Of a DNA stretch of 64,000 nt, positions 1-8,944 are shown piece after piece (position 1 is the stretch's first letter; every line of letters starts with the position of its first letter). The DNA comes from Pseudochelatococcus sp047501465. Lineage in GTDB: Bacteria > Pseudomonadota > Alphaproteobacteria > Rhizobiales > Beijerinckiaceae. The position numbers and the translations under genes are program-made. Below the pieces are notes generated by a model. That model was not told the origin of the DNA, did no database searches, and worked only from the letters and a program-made list of their open reading frames with translations. The stretch lies in NCBI RefSeq assembly GCF_047501465.1, contig NZ_JAZDRL010000002.1, forward strand, positions 806,001 through 870,000, given 5' to 3'.

Positions 1-173
1 GCGCTCAGGCCTCTGCACCGGTTCATACCCAGGCACCTGCGCAGCAGCCCGCGTTCCGTCAGCCACAAGCCGAATCACAACAGGCACGGCCAACGGTTAG
101 CGCAGCTCGTAATGCCACGATCGATGACGATCAGCTTGAAATACCTGCGTTTCTTCGCCGTCAAGCTAACTGA
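1..173 (+). CDS. ftsZ: Cell division protein FtsZ, C-terminal end (5' partial)
   Basis: The open frame from base 3 to the TGA at 171-173 encodes a glutamine/proline/alanine-rich linker followed by DDDQLEIPAFLRRQAN. This is the conserved C-terminal peptide of alphaproteobacterial FtsZ, which binds FtsA and other membrane tethers. FtsZ is the tubulin-like GTPase of the division ring; its GTPase domain lies outside the window. The next gene, lpxC, agrees with the usual ftsA-ftsZ-lpxC order. The residues seen are characteristic enough for a confident call despite the short length. Confidence 0.93.
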   Translation, partial: AQASAPVHTQAPAQQPAFRQPQAESQQARPTVSAARNATIDDDQLEIPAFLRRQAN

Positions 174-208
174 TTGATCTTATACGATCACATTTTTTAG
201 AACTATCC

Positions 209-242
209 ACAGCGGGGTTGAAAGGCTCCGCTGTTCTTTTTT
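209..242 (+). terminator. Rho-independent terminator after ftsZ
   Basis: A 7-bp perfect stem, ACAGCGG (209-215) with CCGCTGT (228-234), is followed by TCTTTTTTT. It lies 36 bases after the ftsZ stop codon. Confidence 0.8.
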
Positions 243-599
243 GCGTCATTTTTGCCAATTGCGGGCATTCAGCGTGTGAAATTCCAGTGGAATGCCCTTT
301 GAATGAAGAAAATGCGCACAAAATGGCCATAATTTGAGGGCTTTGCGCGTATGTTATCAATAAGTGTTAACAAATGGTAAATATTTGATTTCTAATGATT
401 TTAGTTGTTATTGCACAATGTAACACACGGTAAGAAAGCGTGATTGGCGCTAGTGCAGTGTGGTGACTATGTTGGCCCCATAACGAGGCAGCAGTTTGGT
501 TTCAGGTTTTCCTGTTTCACGAACACGCTACTCAAGGTGGGCTGACCAGGACCGGGTTGCAGCTTTACCGATGAATATGCGGTCTGGGAATGCAAATCG
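243..599. other. ftsZ-lpxC intergenic region
   Basis: No convincing gene is visible. The stretch is AT-rich around 350-430 and should contain the lpxC promoter, but I cannot assign clear -35/-10 hexamers. Only short spurious frames cross it. Confidence 0.5.
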
Positions 600-1550
600 A
601 TGAAGGCCAGCAGGCAAACGACGCTACGTAAGACCGTTACCCTTATGGGAGCGGGCGTCCATTCCGGCCAACCTGCCAAACTCGTGCTACATCCCGCAGA
701 CGCCAATCATGGCATTGTTTTTTTACGCACGGGTCTGCCCAATGGGCGTGAGCGTCTTATCGATGCGCGCCACATGAATGTCAGCACCACCGAACTCTGC
801 ACCGTGCTGGGCGATGTTGAGACGGGATCCGTTGCGACCATCGAGCATTTGATGGCAGCATTCACCGGTCTTGGCATCGATAACGTGCTGGCCGAGATCG
901 ATGGCCCTGAAATGCCGATCCTGGATGGCAGCTCTGCTTGCTTCGTTGATGCAATTCTGGAGTCCGGTCTTGCAGTGCAGGAAGCTTCCCGTCGCTATCT
1001 CAAGGTTCTGCGCCCCGTGCGTATCGAGCATGGGCGTGGCTTTTCTGAATTGCTCCCCTTTGAGCGCGGCTTCCGTCTTGATGTCGAGATCGATTTTGAT
1101 TCCGCTGTGATCGGCCGCCAGCGCAAGGTGGTGGATCTGGATGCCACCACGTTCCGCAACGAAATCGCACACGCGCGCACTTTCGGTTTCATGCGTGACC
1201 TTGAGAAGCTGCGCACGATGGGGCTGGCACTGGGCTCTTCGCTGGAGAACTCGGTCGCTATCGCTGATGATGGAATCGTGAATCCTGAAGGCCTTCGCTA
1301 CACTGATGAGTTTGTGCGCCACAAGATGCTCGACGCTATTGGCGATCTTGCACTGTCCGGGTATGCGCTACAGGGTGAATACCGTTCCTACTGTGCTGGG
1401 CACCGTATGAATGTCGCCGTGCTTGAGGCGTTATTCAGCGATCGCGCAAATTACGCCATTGTTGATGCGCTGGCACCACGCCGCGAGTTCGGTTATGCAG
1501 AAATGGGTTCGGGGGTTGCAGTGCCAGCCTTCGCACCTGATTTGACCTGA
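600..1550 (+). CDS. lpxC: UDP-3-O-acyl-N-acetylglucosamine deacetylase LpxC
   Basis: LpxC is the zinc enzyme that commits UDP-acyl-GlcNAc to lipid A synthesis in the cytoplasm. The 316-residue protein has the usual length. Visible zinc-site motifs are H83 in the IEHLMAAF segment and H241/D245 in HKMLDAIGD; H268 in the AGHRMN segment matches the catalytic histidine. It follows ftsZ and precedes bamD, the common alphaproteobacterial order. The ATG at 600 begins KASRQTTLRKTVTLMGAGVH, as expected for an LpxC N-terminus. Confidence 0.97.
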   Translation: MKASRQTTLRKTVTLMGAGVHSGQPAKLVLHPADANHGIVFLRTGLPNGRERLIDARHMNVSTTELCTVLGDVETGSVATIEHLMAAFTGLGIDNVLAEIDGPEMPILDGSSACFVDAILESGLAVQEASRRYLKVLRPVRIEHGRGFSELLPFERGFRLDVEIDFDSAVIGRQRKVVDLDATTFRNEIAHARTFGFMRDLEKLRTMGLALGSSLENSVAIADDGIVNPEGLRYTDEFVRHKMLDAIGDLALSGYALQGEYRSYCAGHRMNVAVLEALFSDRANYAIVDALAPRREFGYAEMGSGVAVPAFAPDLT

Positions 1551-1567
1551 TCATAATCAATTACTGA

Positions 1568-1596
1568 AGTGCGGGTGTTGATTGCCCGCACTTTCG
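1568..1596 (+). terminator. Probable terminator after lpxC
   Basis: An 8-bp stem, AGTGCGGG (1568-1575) with CCCGCACT (1585-1592), begins 18 bases after the lpxC stop. The T-tract is short (TTTC), so termination may be partial. Confidence 0.55.
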
Positions 1597-2031
1597 GCGG
1601 TGCTGATCTGCATATCAGTGCGGCCAGCCGATGGTAGCTTTCTGCGCGCTGTAGGCCCATGGGCAAGTTCTCGCCACGCCGTTCTTAGGAACTCACTGCA
1701 TCGAGCCAAAAGTGGACATCGCTTTTGGATTGATGTGATGCTTACGCAAAGAGATAGAGCGCAGTTCTGATTCCATCAAAATGTTCTGTGCTTTACCTGC
1801 AGCTGCCCTGACGAGAAGCTCAACACATTCTGATGTGCATTGATGTACACAGTGTAGGCTGAAACTTCCTGAATCGCGTTGGATAGGGCTGAGTTTCCCG
1901 GTTTTTCAGCCGTGGGTGTGTTTAACAGAAACGTTTGCACAATAGAGTGCTTGGCGTATGGGGTGTGTTTGGGGTAAACAGCCTTTGGTTGGGGGTATGT
2001 CCCTCGCGCCATCTGAAAGGACTGACGAGGG
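1597..2031. other. lpxC-bamD intergenic region with a rhizobial-type dispersed motif
   Basis: No gene is supported here. Bases ~1738-1790 (GATGCTTACGCAAAGAGATA onward, then a stretch around GATTCCATCAAAA) resemble the short repetitive intergenic elements common in Brucellaceae and other Hyphomicrobiales; this assignment is from memory of the family, not a search. The bamD promoter must lie in the remainder. Confidence 0.4.
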
Positions 2032-2937
2032 ATGCGTTTTTCACCCATGCCTTTTTCCGCAAAAGCCTTTTCGTGCGCTTCTCCCTTCACGGCTGCGGTA
2101 TCTCGCATTGCCATGATCGGCGCGCTGGCCCTTACGTTAACAGCTTGCGATACGCTGAAGTCGATCAATCCGTTCGACAAATCAGAAGTTTACAAGCCAG
2201 AGATTATCCCTGTAACGCCGGCTGAAGAGCTTTACAACGAGGGCCTTGCCAAGAATGCGAAGGGTGATTTCGAGGGTGCCTATAAGGCCTTCGATACAAT
2301 CAACCGTCAGAATCCTGGCACGCAATGGGCGCAAAAGGCCCTGATCATGCAGACCTACGCTGCTTATGAGGGCGGCCGGTATGATGATTCGGCCAATAGC
2401 GCCGTGCGCTATACGTCGCTTTATCCAAACTCGCAGGATGCCGCTTATGCGCAGTATCTGCTGGCGATGTCCTATTACAAGCAGGTGCCGGATGTCACCC
2501 GCGATCAGGCATCGACGCAGAAAGCGGTTGCAGCATTTGATACGCTGATCGAGCGTTATCCCCGTTCCGAATACACCGCAGATGCCAAGTTCAAGGTGCA
2601 GGTGGTACGTGATCAGCTTGCTGGCCATGAAATGGAAGTTGGGCGCTTCTATCTGAAAAAGCGTAACTATACGGCAGCAATCAATCGCTTCCGCGAAGTT
2701 GTTGCGCGTTACCAGACCACTCGTGAGGTTGAGGAGGCGCTTCTGCGTCTTACCGAAGCCTATGCGGCGCTCGGAATCATGAATGAAGCACAAACGGCAG
2801 CTGCCGTGTTGGGCCACAACTTCCCGGATAGCCAATGGTATAAGGATGCTTATACACTGCTAGCCAGCAAGGGCGTTGAGCCTCGGGAAGATACCGGCTC
2901 ATGGATCAGCAAACTATTCAGTGGTGGACGCTTCTGA
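2032..2937 (+). CDS. bamD: Outer membrane assembly lipoprotein BamD
   Basis: BamD is the essential TPR lipoprotein of the BAM complex, which inserts beta-barrel proteins into the outer membrane. The 301-residue product starts with a signal peptide ending in the lipobox LTLTAC (lipidated Cys39), followed by helical TPR-like repeats containing the family's LYNEGL, FDTINRQNPGTQWAQKA and LIERYPRSEYTADAKFK segments. The ATG at 2032 has a GAGG ribosome-binding site. In related genomes recN usually follows; here the next gene is a convergent RNA methyltransferase. Confidence 0.94.
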   Translation: MRFSPMPFSAKAFSCASPFTAAVSRIAMIGALALTLTACDTLKSINPFDKSEVYKPEIIPVTPAEELYNEGLAKNAKGDFEGAYKAFDTINRQNPGTQWAQKALIMQTYAAYEGGRYDDSANSAVRYTSLYPNSQDAAYAQYLLAMSYYKQVPDVTRDQASTQKAVAAFDTLIERYPRSEYTADAKFKVQVVRDQLAGHEMEVGRFYLKKRNYTAAINRFREVVARYQTTREVEEALLRLTEAYAALGIMNEAQTAAAVLGHNFPDSQWYKDAYTLLASKGVEPREDTGSWISKLFSGGRF

Positions 2938-3060
2938 TGCATTGATCTTTGCGTCATGGTGATCTGCAACCGGCACCTTTTGTGCACCTGGGCGCATGGA
3001 CATGAGTCCACGGCGCTCCGGTTTTCGAAGGGTACCAACTTCAGATCACCCTGACCCTAA
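2938..3060 (+). repeat. Dispersed intergenic repeat, copy 1
   Basis: Immediately after the bamD stop lies a ~120-bp element beginning ATGCATTGATCTTTGCGTCA and containing a small hairpin (GGACatgaGTCC) next to CGCTCCGG. Reverse-complement relatives lie directly downstream of rnhA (25779-25900) and of puuA (36345-36475). All three abut or overlap stop codons. Confidence 0.75.
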
Positions 3061-3131
3061 CCTCAATACATCAGTTGAGCCTCTTTCTGGGCGGTTCTTT
3101 TCGCTTTTGGGTAATGTATTGGATAAATAGG

Positions 3132-3158
3132 GCGGCGCTTTATCTGCGCCGCTTTTTT
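3132..3158 (+). terminator. Terminator overlapping the 3' end of the convergent methyltransferase gene
   Basis: GCGGCGC (3132-3138) pairs with GCGCCGC (3146-3152) and is followed by six T. It can terminate bamD transcripts from the left. Its second arm is the coding sequence for the last arginines of the gene at 3140-4462, whose stop codon lies in the loop. Confidence 0.75.
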
Positions 3159-4462
3159 ATTTCTGCGCGGGTGAATACGCCTACCGTTTCAACGTGGGAT
3201 GAGTGGCGGAACTGGTCGACCGGTGTGATGCGCTGGGGCGTGTAGCCGCCCTCAATCAGAATTTTTGCATCACGAGCGAATGTGCCTACATCGCAGGAGA
3301 CCGCAATCACCAACGGCACTTTGGATTTGGCGATCTCGTGCGATTGCGCTTCAGCCCCCGCGCGTGGGGGATCAAACACCACTGCATCATATTGATTAAG
3401 CTCCATCGGGAGCAGCGGCCGGCGGAATAAATCGCGCTCTTCCGTTGTAATGCGGCGTAGGCCCGGTGCGGCACGAAATGCCCGATCCAGAGCCGCAAGA
3501 GCGGCAGCTCCGCTTTCAACTGCATGGACTTCCGCAATCTCTGCAAGGCGCAGCGCGAAAGGGCCACATCCGGCGAAGAGATCAGCTGTGCGGCGAATGC
3601 GTGTTGATGCTGCCGCGCATGCTTCCATCACCAGCCGTGCCAACGTTTCCTCGCCTAATGCAGTTGACTGCAGGAAGCCGCCAGGAGGCGGTGTGACACG
3701 GCCCCGGCCCATTGCAATAGTTGCTGCGTGGCGTTCTACTATTCGATCTCCATGGAGAGAAAGTCTTGCCAGATCAAGGCGTTCAGCTGCTCCAGTGAGA
3801 ATGCGCCGCAGAGCCTCCCCCGCAGGACCGTGGCCGCGTATGTCAACATCAAGCCCGGCATCAGTTGCTGTAACCTGAATATCAAGTGGCTTGCCCTTGG
3901 GCAGCAGGAGCTTTGCGAGATCGAGTGCCACTTGAGGGGCGCGCGCCAGGTCAGGGTCAAGCACGGGACAGTGGTCGACAGGCACAAGGGCGTGGGTGCG
4001 TGCAGCCATAAAGCCGATGGCATCCTCGTCATTTTTGCGACGTCCGTGGAATGTTACGCGTCTGCGGCCTGTGCCGTGGGCATCAATCAGCGCATCTACA
4101 GGCGTATTGATGCCTGCACGCGTTAGTGCGGTGACAACGCTTTCGCGTTTCCATTCCCGATAGGTGGTCTCTTCCATGTGTTGTGTGGTGCAGCCGCCAC
4201 AACGGGTGTAAAGTGCGCATTCGGGCGTTTGGCGTTGCGCAGAGGGCGTTTCAATAGCAATGAGCGTGGCGCGTGCCTCAGCGCGTCCGGTTGAGGAACG
4301 CGCAGCGCGGCCTGTGTGAGGATCAGGCGCGGGAATGCTGACGCGTACGACTTCACCGGGAAGGGCATAGGACACGTAGATCGGTCCCTCGGGAGTATCC
4401 GCGATGCCATCACCGCGTGCACCAAGACGGTTGATGGTGAGAACCTGGGTTGTATCGCTCAC
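3140..4462 (-). CDS. RlmD/TrmA-family 23S rRNA (uracil-5-)-methyltransferase
   Basis: This 440-residue SAM-dependent RNA m5U methyltransferase is organised as an N-terminal TRAM-like domain (LTINRLGARGDGIA), a cysteine cluster for a [4Fe-4S] centre (ECALYTRCGGC near residues 81-91), and a C-terminal methyltransferase domain. The SAM motif is ADLFAGCGPFALRLAE; the catalytic cysteine is in AVSCDVGTFARD; DQFRHSSHVETV is the conserved C-terminal motif. It probably methylates a 23S rRNA uridine; which position cannot be told. Its ATG overlaps the tlyA stop (ATGA, 4459-4462), so it is translated from the xseB-dxs-tlyA operon. Confidence 0.9.
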   Translation of the reverse strand: MSDTTQVLTINRLGARGDGIADTPEGPIYVSYALPGEVVRVSIPAPDPHTGRAARSSTGRAEARATLIAIETPSAQRQTPECALYTRCGGCTTQHMEETTYREWKRESVVTALTRAGINTPVDALIDAHGTGRRRVTFHGRRKNDEDAIGFMAARTHALVPVDHCPVLDPDLARAPQVALDLAKLLLPKGKPLDIQVTATDAGLDVDIRGHGPAGEALRRILTGAAERLDLARLSLHGDRIVERHAATIAMGRGRVTPPPGGFLQSTALGEETLARLVMEACAAASTRIRRTADLFAGCGPFALRLAEIAEVHAVESGAAALAALDRAFRAAPGLRRITTEERDLFRRPLLPMELNQYDAVVFDPPRAGAEAQSHEIAKSKVPLVIAVSCDVGTFARDAKILIEGGYTPQRITPVDQFRHSSHVETVGVFTRAEIKKRRR

Positions 4463-5187
4463 TTGAGGTGGGCTCCGATTAGAAATTCGCGGTTGCCATC
4501 GCCGCCGGTGATAGGGGAAGGGATCAAGCCTTCAATCATAAAGCCCAGATGTGTGACATGCGCACTGATTGAATCGCAAACTTGCACGTGCATGGCTTCA
4601 TCACGCACGATACCCTTATGCAGATTGGCGCGTCCTGCTTCAAACTGCGGCTTGATGAGCGCAACCAGCTTTGCGCCCTGTGCCAATAGCGGCACGACAG
4701 GCGGCAGCACGAGTTTGAGCGAAATAAAGCTGACATCAATGGTGAGAATATCGAAGGGGCCCACATCGCTTTCAGCAAGCCGCCGGGCATCAGTGCCCTC
4801 AAGCATAGTCACGCGCGGATCATTGGCTATTAATGGATGTAACTGCCCGTGGCCAACATCAACCGCATGAACATGCGCTGCGCCACGTGTCAGTAGCACA
4901 TGCGTGAAACCACCTGTTGAAGCGCCAAGATCAAGCGCGCGTGCGCCATCTGTTGCAAAACCGAAAGTATCAAGAGCTGCCTCAAGCTTCATTCCACCGC
5001 GCGATACCCATGGATGAGGAGCATGCGCTACGATATCGGCATCGGAAGCAATTGCTTGGGAGGCTTTACGCAATACGGTGCCGTTGACGGTTACACCACC
5101 AGCTTCAATCGCGGCTTGCGCCTGTGCGCGGCTGTCGAAAAAGCCGCGCTCGACAAGCGCAACATCTGCTCTGCGTTTGCCCGACAT
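4459..5187 (-). CDS. tlyA: TlyA-family rRNA 2'-O-methyltransferase (S4 + FtsJ domains)
   Basis: The 242-residue protein has an S4 RNA-binding domain at the N-terminus (ALVERGFFDSRAQAQAAIEA) followed by an FtsJ-type methyltransferase domain with the SAM motif LDLGASTGGFTHVLL, then LTIDVSFISLKL and ALIKPQFEAGR. TlyA proteins 2'-O-methylate rRNA and have also been called hemolysins. Its start codon directly abuts the dxs stop (5188) and its stop overlaps the next methyltransferase by four bases, so the genes are translationally coupled. Confidence 0.93.
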   Translation of the reverse strand: MSGKRRADVALVERGFFDSRAQAQAAIEAGGVTVNGTVLRKASQAIASDADIVAHAPHPWVSRGGMKLEAALDTFGFATDGARALDLGASTGGFTHVLLTRGAAHVHAVDVGHGQLHPLIANDPRVTMLEGTDARRLAESDVGPFDILTIDVSFISLKLVLPPVVPLLAQGAKLVALIKPQFEAGRANLHKGIVRDEAMHVQVCDSISAHVTHLGFMIEGLIPSPITGGDGNREFLIGAHLK

Positions 5188-7104
5188 CTACGCCCTGAGT
5201 GCCGATGCTGCCGTATCACCTAATGCGGCAAATACTGTCGCGATGATACCAGCCGCATCCAGTGCCGCAGCGGCATACATGCGTTCTGGCTTGTCATGCT
5301 CAATGAAGGTATCAGGCAAGGTCATGGTGCGGATTTTTAGACCGTGATCCAGTAAGCCCTCTTGCGCCAATGCGTGCAATACAAACGCACCAAAGCCGCC
5401 CTGCGAGCCTTCTTCAATAGTGATCAGACACTCGTGATCACGCGCCAGACGACGGACGAGCTCAAGATCGAGCGGCTTGGCGAAGCGGGCATCGGCAACC
5501 GTTGTTGACAGGCCACGCGCTTCAAGCTGCTCTGCCGCATCCAGCGCTTCGGCAAGCCGCGTACCTAGCGACAAGATCGCAACGCGCGTGCCCTCACGCA
5601 GTACCCGGCCCTTGCCTATAGGCAGCACGTCGCCCTGCTCAGGCATTTCTACGCCAACCCCTTCACCGCGTGGGTAGCGCAAGGCGATGGGGCCATCATT
5701 ATAAGCAGCTGCGGTGGCCACCATATGCACCAGTTCTGCCTCATCGCTCGCTGCCATCACAACCATATTTGGCAAACAGCCTAGATAGGCAATATCGAAC
5801 GAACCTGCATGCGTTGGACCATCTGCGCCGACCAAGCCTGCGCGGTCAATTGCAAAGCGGACGGGCAAATTCTGGATCGCCACATCATGCACAATCTGAT
5901 CATACGCTCGCTGCAGGAACGTTGAGTAGATGGCGCAGAATGGCTTGTAGCCTTCCGTTGCAAGACCTGCTGCAAAGGTAACGGCATGTTGTTCAGCAAT
6001 GCCGACGTCATATGTGCGTTCTGGAAACGCCTGCCCAAAAAGATCAAGTCCTGTGCCGGATGGCATGGCGGCAGTTACGGCCACGACCTTGTCATCCAAC
6101 TCAGCAGAACGGATCAACGCATCGGCGAAAACACGGGTATAAGATGGCGCGTTGGCCTTAGGTTTGGATTGAGTCCCGGTAACGACATCAAATGCATTAA
6201 CGCCATGATACTTATCGGCGGCCGCTTCAGCAGGGGCGTACCCCTTCCCCTTTTGCGTAACCACATGCAGCAGAATAGGGCCATCTTGTGCTGCCTTGGC
6301 GTTGCGTAGCACAGGCAGAAGATGGTCAAGGTTATGGCCATCCACCGGACCAACATAGTAGAAACCTAATTCTTCAAAAAGGGTGCCACCTGCCCAGAAG
6401 CCGCGGGCGTATTCTTCAGCACGTTGAGCTTTTTCGTAGAAGAAGCGGGGCAGACGGCGCACGATCTGCTTACCAGTTTCCCGAATTGAACGATATGTGC
6501 TGCTTGAGACGATCCGTGCCAGATGTGCAGAAAGCGCGCCTACGGGCGGGGCGATCGACATGTCATTGTCGTTGAGAATAACAATGAGTCGTGCGCCAAG
6601 AGCGCCAGCATTGTTCATGGCTTCATAGGCCATGCCTGCTGACATCGCGCCATCGCCAATTACACAAATGACATGGTTATCGCCGCCAGCGAGATCGCGT
6701 GCAGCAGCCATGCCAAGGCCAGCCGAGATGGAGGTGGAGGAATGGCCAGCGCCAAATGGATCATAGACGCTTTCCGCCCGCCGGGTGAAGCCTGCGAGGC
6801 CCTCGCCCTTGCGCAAGGTACGGATGCGGTCACGTCGCCCGGTCAGGATTTTGTGTGGGTAGGCCTGGTGGCCCACATCCCAGATGAGCCGGTCATTGGG
6901 GGTGTTAAAGACGTAGTGGATCGCCGCTGTCAGCTCCACAACGCCTAAGCCTGCACCCAGATGTCCACCCGTGACAGAAACCGCATCGATCATCTCGGCG
7001 CGTAATTCATTGACAAGCTGCGGCAGCGCGTTTTCGGGCAGCGCGCGCAGGTCATCAGGCGTCACAATAGTATCAAGAAGCGGGGTGGAAATAGCCAACG
7101 ACAA
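5188..7104 (-). CDS. dxs: 1-deoxy-D-xylulose-5-phosphate synthase
   Basis: Dxs condenses pyruvate and glyceraldehyde-3-phosphate, using thiamine diphosphate, in the first step of the MEP isoprenoid pathway; it also feeds thiamine and pyridoxal synthesis. The 638-residue length is typical. The ThDP-binding motif is GDGAMSAGMAYEAMNNAG followed by IVILNDNDMSIAPPVG; the histidine-containing WDVGHQAYPHKILTGR and the DVGIAEQHAVTFAAGLA segment are also clear. IspH of the same pathway is encoded at 27315-28307. It lies between xseB and tlyA, a classic rhizobial arrangement. Confidence 0.98.
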   Translation of the reverse strand: MSLAISTPLLDTIVTPDDLRALPENALPQLVNELRAEMIDAVSVTGGHLGAGLGVVELTAAIHYVFNTPNDRLIWDVGHQAYPHKILTGRRDRIRTLRKGEGLAGFTRRAESVYDPFGAGHSSTSISAGLGMAAARDLAGGDNHVICVIGDGAMSAGMAYEAMNNAGALGARLIVILNDNDMSIAPPVGALSAHLARIVSSSTYRSIRETGKQIVRRLPRFFYEKAQRAEEYARGFWAGGTLFEELGFYYVGPVDGHNLDHLLPVLRNAKAAQDGPILLHVVTQKGKGYAPAEAAADKYHGVNAFDVVTGTQSKPKANAPSYTRVFADALIRSAELDDKVVAVTAAMPSGTGLDLFGQAFPERTYDVGIAEQHAVTFAAGLATEGYKPFCAIYSTFLQRAYDQIVHDVAIQNLPVRFAIDRAGLVGADGPTHAGSFDIAYLGCLPNMVVMAASDEAELVHMVATAAAYNDGPIALRYPRGEGVGVEMPEQGDVLPIGKGRVLREGTRVAILSLGTRLAEALDAAEQLEARGLSTTVADARFAKPLDLELVRRLARDHECLITIEEGSQGGFGAFVLHALAQEGLLDHGLKIRTMTLPDTFIEHDKPERMYAAAALDAAGIIATVFAALGDTAASALRA

Positions 7105-7275
7105 AAACCTCTACAAAACCGTAGCATCCATTTATAGGAGCCCTGCGCCATACGCTAGCTGTTTCTATAGGATATCATTATCTGTGTATCATGGTGAAAC
7201 GAAGTTCAGTCCATCCATACGATGCCTGAATATTCGCTTCAAAGAGGCAGCTATGAGCTATGTGGCCTGGAACGA

Positions 7276-7533
7276 TCAGTTTTCAATATCAAGCGGCTCT
7301 ACAGTAGCTTCGCCTGATGCGGTTATCGTGATTTTGTCGATCCGCGCTTCGGCCTTTTTCAGCAGTGCGTCGCAGTGCTTCTTGAGCTGTTCGCCGCGTT
7401 CGAAAATCGCGATCGATTCTTCGAGGGGTACATCCCCACGCTCAAGGCGTGAGACGATTTGTTCGAGTTCAGCCAGTGCCTTTTCAAAGGCCAGGCCATC
7501 GAGCGAATTGGGAGTAGTGGTTGTGTTTGTCAT
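7276..7533 (-). CDS. xseB: Exodeoxyribonuclease VII small subunit
   Basis: XseB partners XseA to degrade single-stranded DNA. The 85-residue version starting MTNTTTTPNSLDGLAFEKAL has the hallmark LEQIVSRLERGDVPLEESIA helix and FERGEQLKKHCDALLKKAE. An upstream in-frame start at 7569 would add 12 residues; I prefer 7533 because family members begin just before the FEKAL helix. It heads the xseB-dxs-tlyA operon. Confidence 0.9.
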   Translation of the reverse strand: MTNTTTTPNSLDGLAFEKALAELEQIVSRLERGDVPLEESIAIFERGEQLKKHCDALLKKAEARIDKITITASGEATVEPLDIEN

Positions 7534-7722
7534 GATTATACTTATCGCCCTGGAATGTGGCAATGACAAGGGGGGCTTGGATAAGAGGAGGCGCTAACAA
7601 GGTTCCTTGTAGGGCAAAAACTCTGTCGTTATCGACGTATAATATTGTTAGTACATGGTGAGATGGTGGACCCGGGCGCGATCCCCGCGTAATGTGTGCT
7701 GTCTTTAGCGCGAGTATCCATT

Positions 7723-8478
7723 GTGAACAATTCGACCAATGCCCGCCGTCGTATCATGCTGCTCACCGGTGCAAGCCGGGGGATTGGCCATGCTACCGTC
7801 AAGCGCTTCTCCGCTGCAGGATGGCGCGTGATTACCAGCTCACGTCACCCGTTTCCGGAAGTGTGTCCATGGGAAATGGGGCCTGAAGATCATATTCAGG
7901 TAGACCTTGGTGACATAGGCTCCACGCTTGAGGCTATCGAAGAGATGAAGCGCCGCCTTGCGGATGAAGGGGGCGTGCTGCACGCCCTCGTCAACAATGC
8001 AGGTATTTCGCCCAAAGGCGAAGGTGGCAGCCGTTTGAACACCATGGATACGCCTATTGAGGACTGGTTGCGTGTATTCCAGGTTAATTTCTTCTCATCG
8101 GCATTGTTAGCGCGCGGGCTTTCCGAAGAGTTGGCGCGCGCTGGCGGTTCTGTTGTTAATGTGACGTCTATCGCGGGTTCGAGGGTGCATCCTTATGCAG
8201 GCTCTGCCTACGCCACATCGAAAGCAGCGCTGGCAGCGCTTACCCGTGAAATGGCTGCCGATTTTGGTCCGCTTGGTGTACGGGTGAATGCGATCTCGCC
8301 TGGGGAAATTGATACATCCATCCTGTCCCCTGGCACAGCGCAGATGGCTGAAGCCTTTCCATTGCGACGGCTCGGCACGCCGGATGAGGTGGCAAAGGCA
8401 ATCTATTTCCTATGCACAGAAGCCTCGTCATACGTGACTGGCGCTGAGTTGCACATCAATGGTGGGCAGCACGTGTGA
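7723..8478 (+). CDS. SDR-family NAD(P)-dependent oxidoreductase
   Basis: A classical short-chain dehydrogenase/reductase: nucleotide-binding TGASRGIG near the N-terminus, NNAG, catalytic Ser in VNVTSIAGS and the YxxxK pair in YATSK, and a C-terminal INGGQHV. The substrate cannot be deduced. The start is uncertain: GTG at 7723 (MNNSTNARRR) is preferred, GTG at 7696 is possible. Its stop overlaps the NUDIX start by four bases, so the two are co-translated. Confidence 0.88.
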   Translation: MNNSTNARRRIMLLTGASRGIGHATVKRFSAAGWRVITSSRHPFPEVCPWEMGPEDHIQVDLGDIGSTLEAIEEMKRRLADEGGVLHALVNNAGISPKGEGGSRLNTMDTPIEDWLRVFQVNFFSSALLARGLSEELARAGGSVVNVTSIAGSRVHPYAGSAYATSKAALAALTREMAADFGPLGVRVNAISPGEIDTSILSPGTAQMAEAFPLRRLGTPDEVAKAIYFLCTEASSYVTGAELHINGGQHV

Positions 8479-8942
8479 GCGGATCAGCCTCCGCTTCTCA
8501 GGCATGCCCTGATGCCGAATATCCGCAACTGGCAGTGAGCATCGTTGTGTTTCGCAATGGTCAGGTACTGCTGGCGCAACGTGTCGATAATGCGTGCTGG
8601 AGCTTGCCGGGTGGTCGCGTGGAAGCCGGGGAGACGCTTGCAGCCGCTGCTTTGCGCGAACTAAGTGAAGAAACCGGCGTGCAGGCAATAGATGCTGTCT
8701 TTTCTCACCATCATGAAATTATCGCCCGTGATGAAACAGGGAACTTGCGTTGCCATTATGTAATTGCTGTTCATGCAGCGCAATGGGCGGCGGGAGAGGG
8801 TGAAATTGGTGTGGAAGCCCGGCAAATAGGTTGGTTTGCACCAGAGGATTTCAGTGCATTGTCTACGACTGACGGTCTTGCTGCCGCTGTTAAGCAGGCG
8901 CAAGCTGTGTGGATGAAACATCGTTTGAAAAGAGGGGCGTAA
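8475..8942 (+). CDS. NUDIX hydrolase
   Basis: The 155-residue protein has a complete Nudix box, GRVEAGETLAAAALRELSEETGV, matching GX5EX7REUXEEXGU. The family hydrolyses nucleoside diphosphates linked to another moiety, often as housecleaning or regulation; the substrate here is unknown. The first part (YPQLAVSIVVFRNGQVLLAQR) is the usual first beta strands. It starts with GTG inside the end of the SDR gene and is followed two bases later by the TIGR02301-like gene. Confidence 0.92.
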   Translation: MSGSASASQACPDAEYPQLAVSIVVFRNGQVLLAQRVDNACWSLPGGRVEAGETLAAAALRELSEETGVQAIDAVFSHHHEIIARDETGNLRCHYVIAVHAAQWAAGEGEIGVEARQIGWFAPEDFSALSTTDGLAAAVKQAQAVWMKHRLKRGA

Positions 8943-8944
8943 CC

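Noticed and set aside
723..1322. 199-codon minus frame inside lpxC
   Set aside because: Antisense shadow of a clearly identified gene; no start signal or homology.
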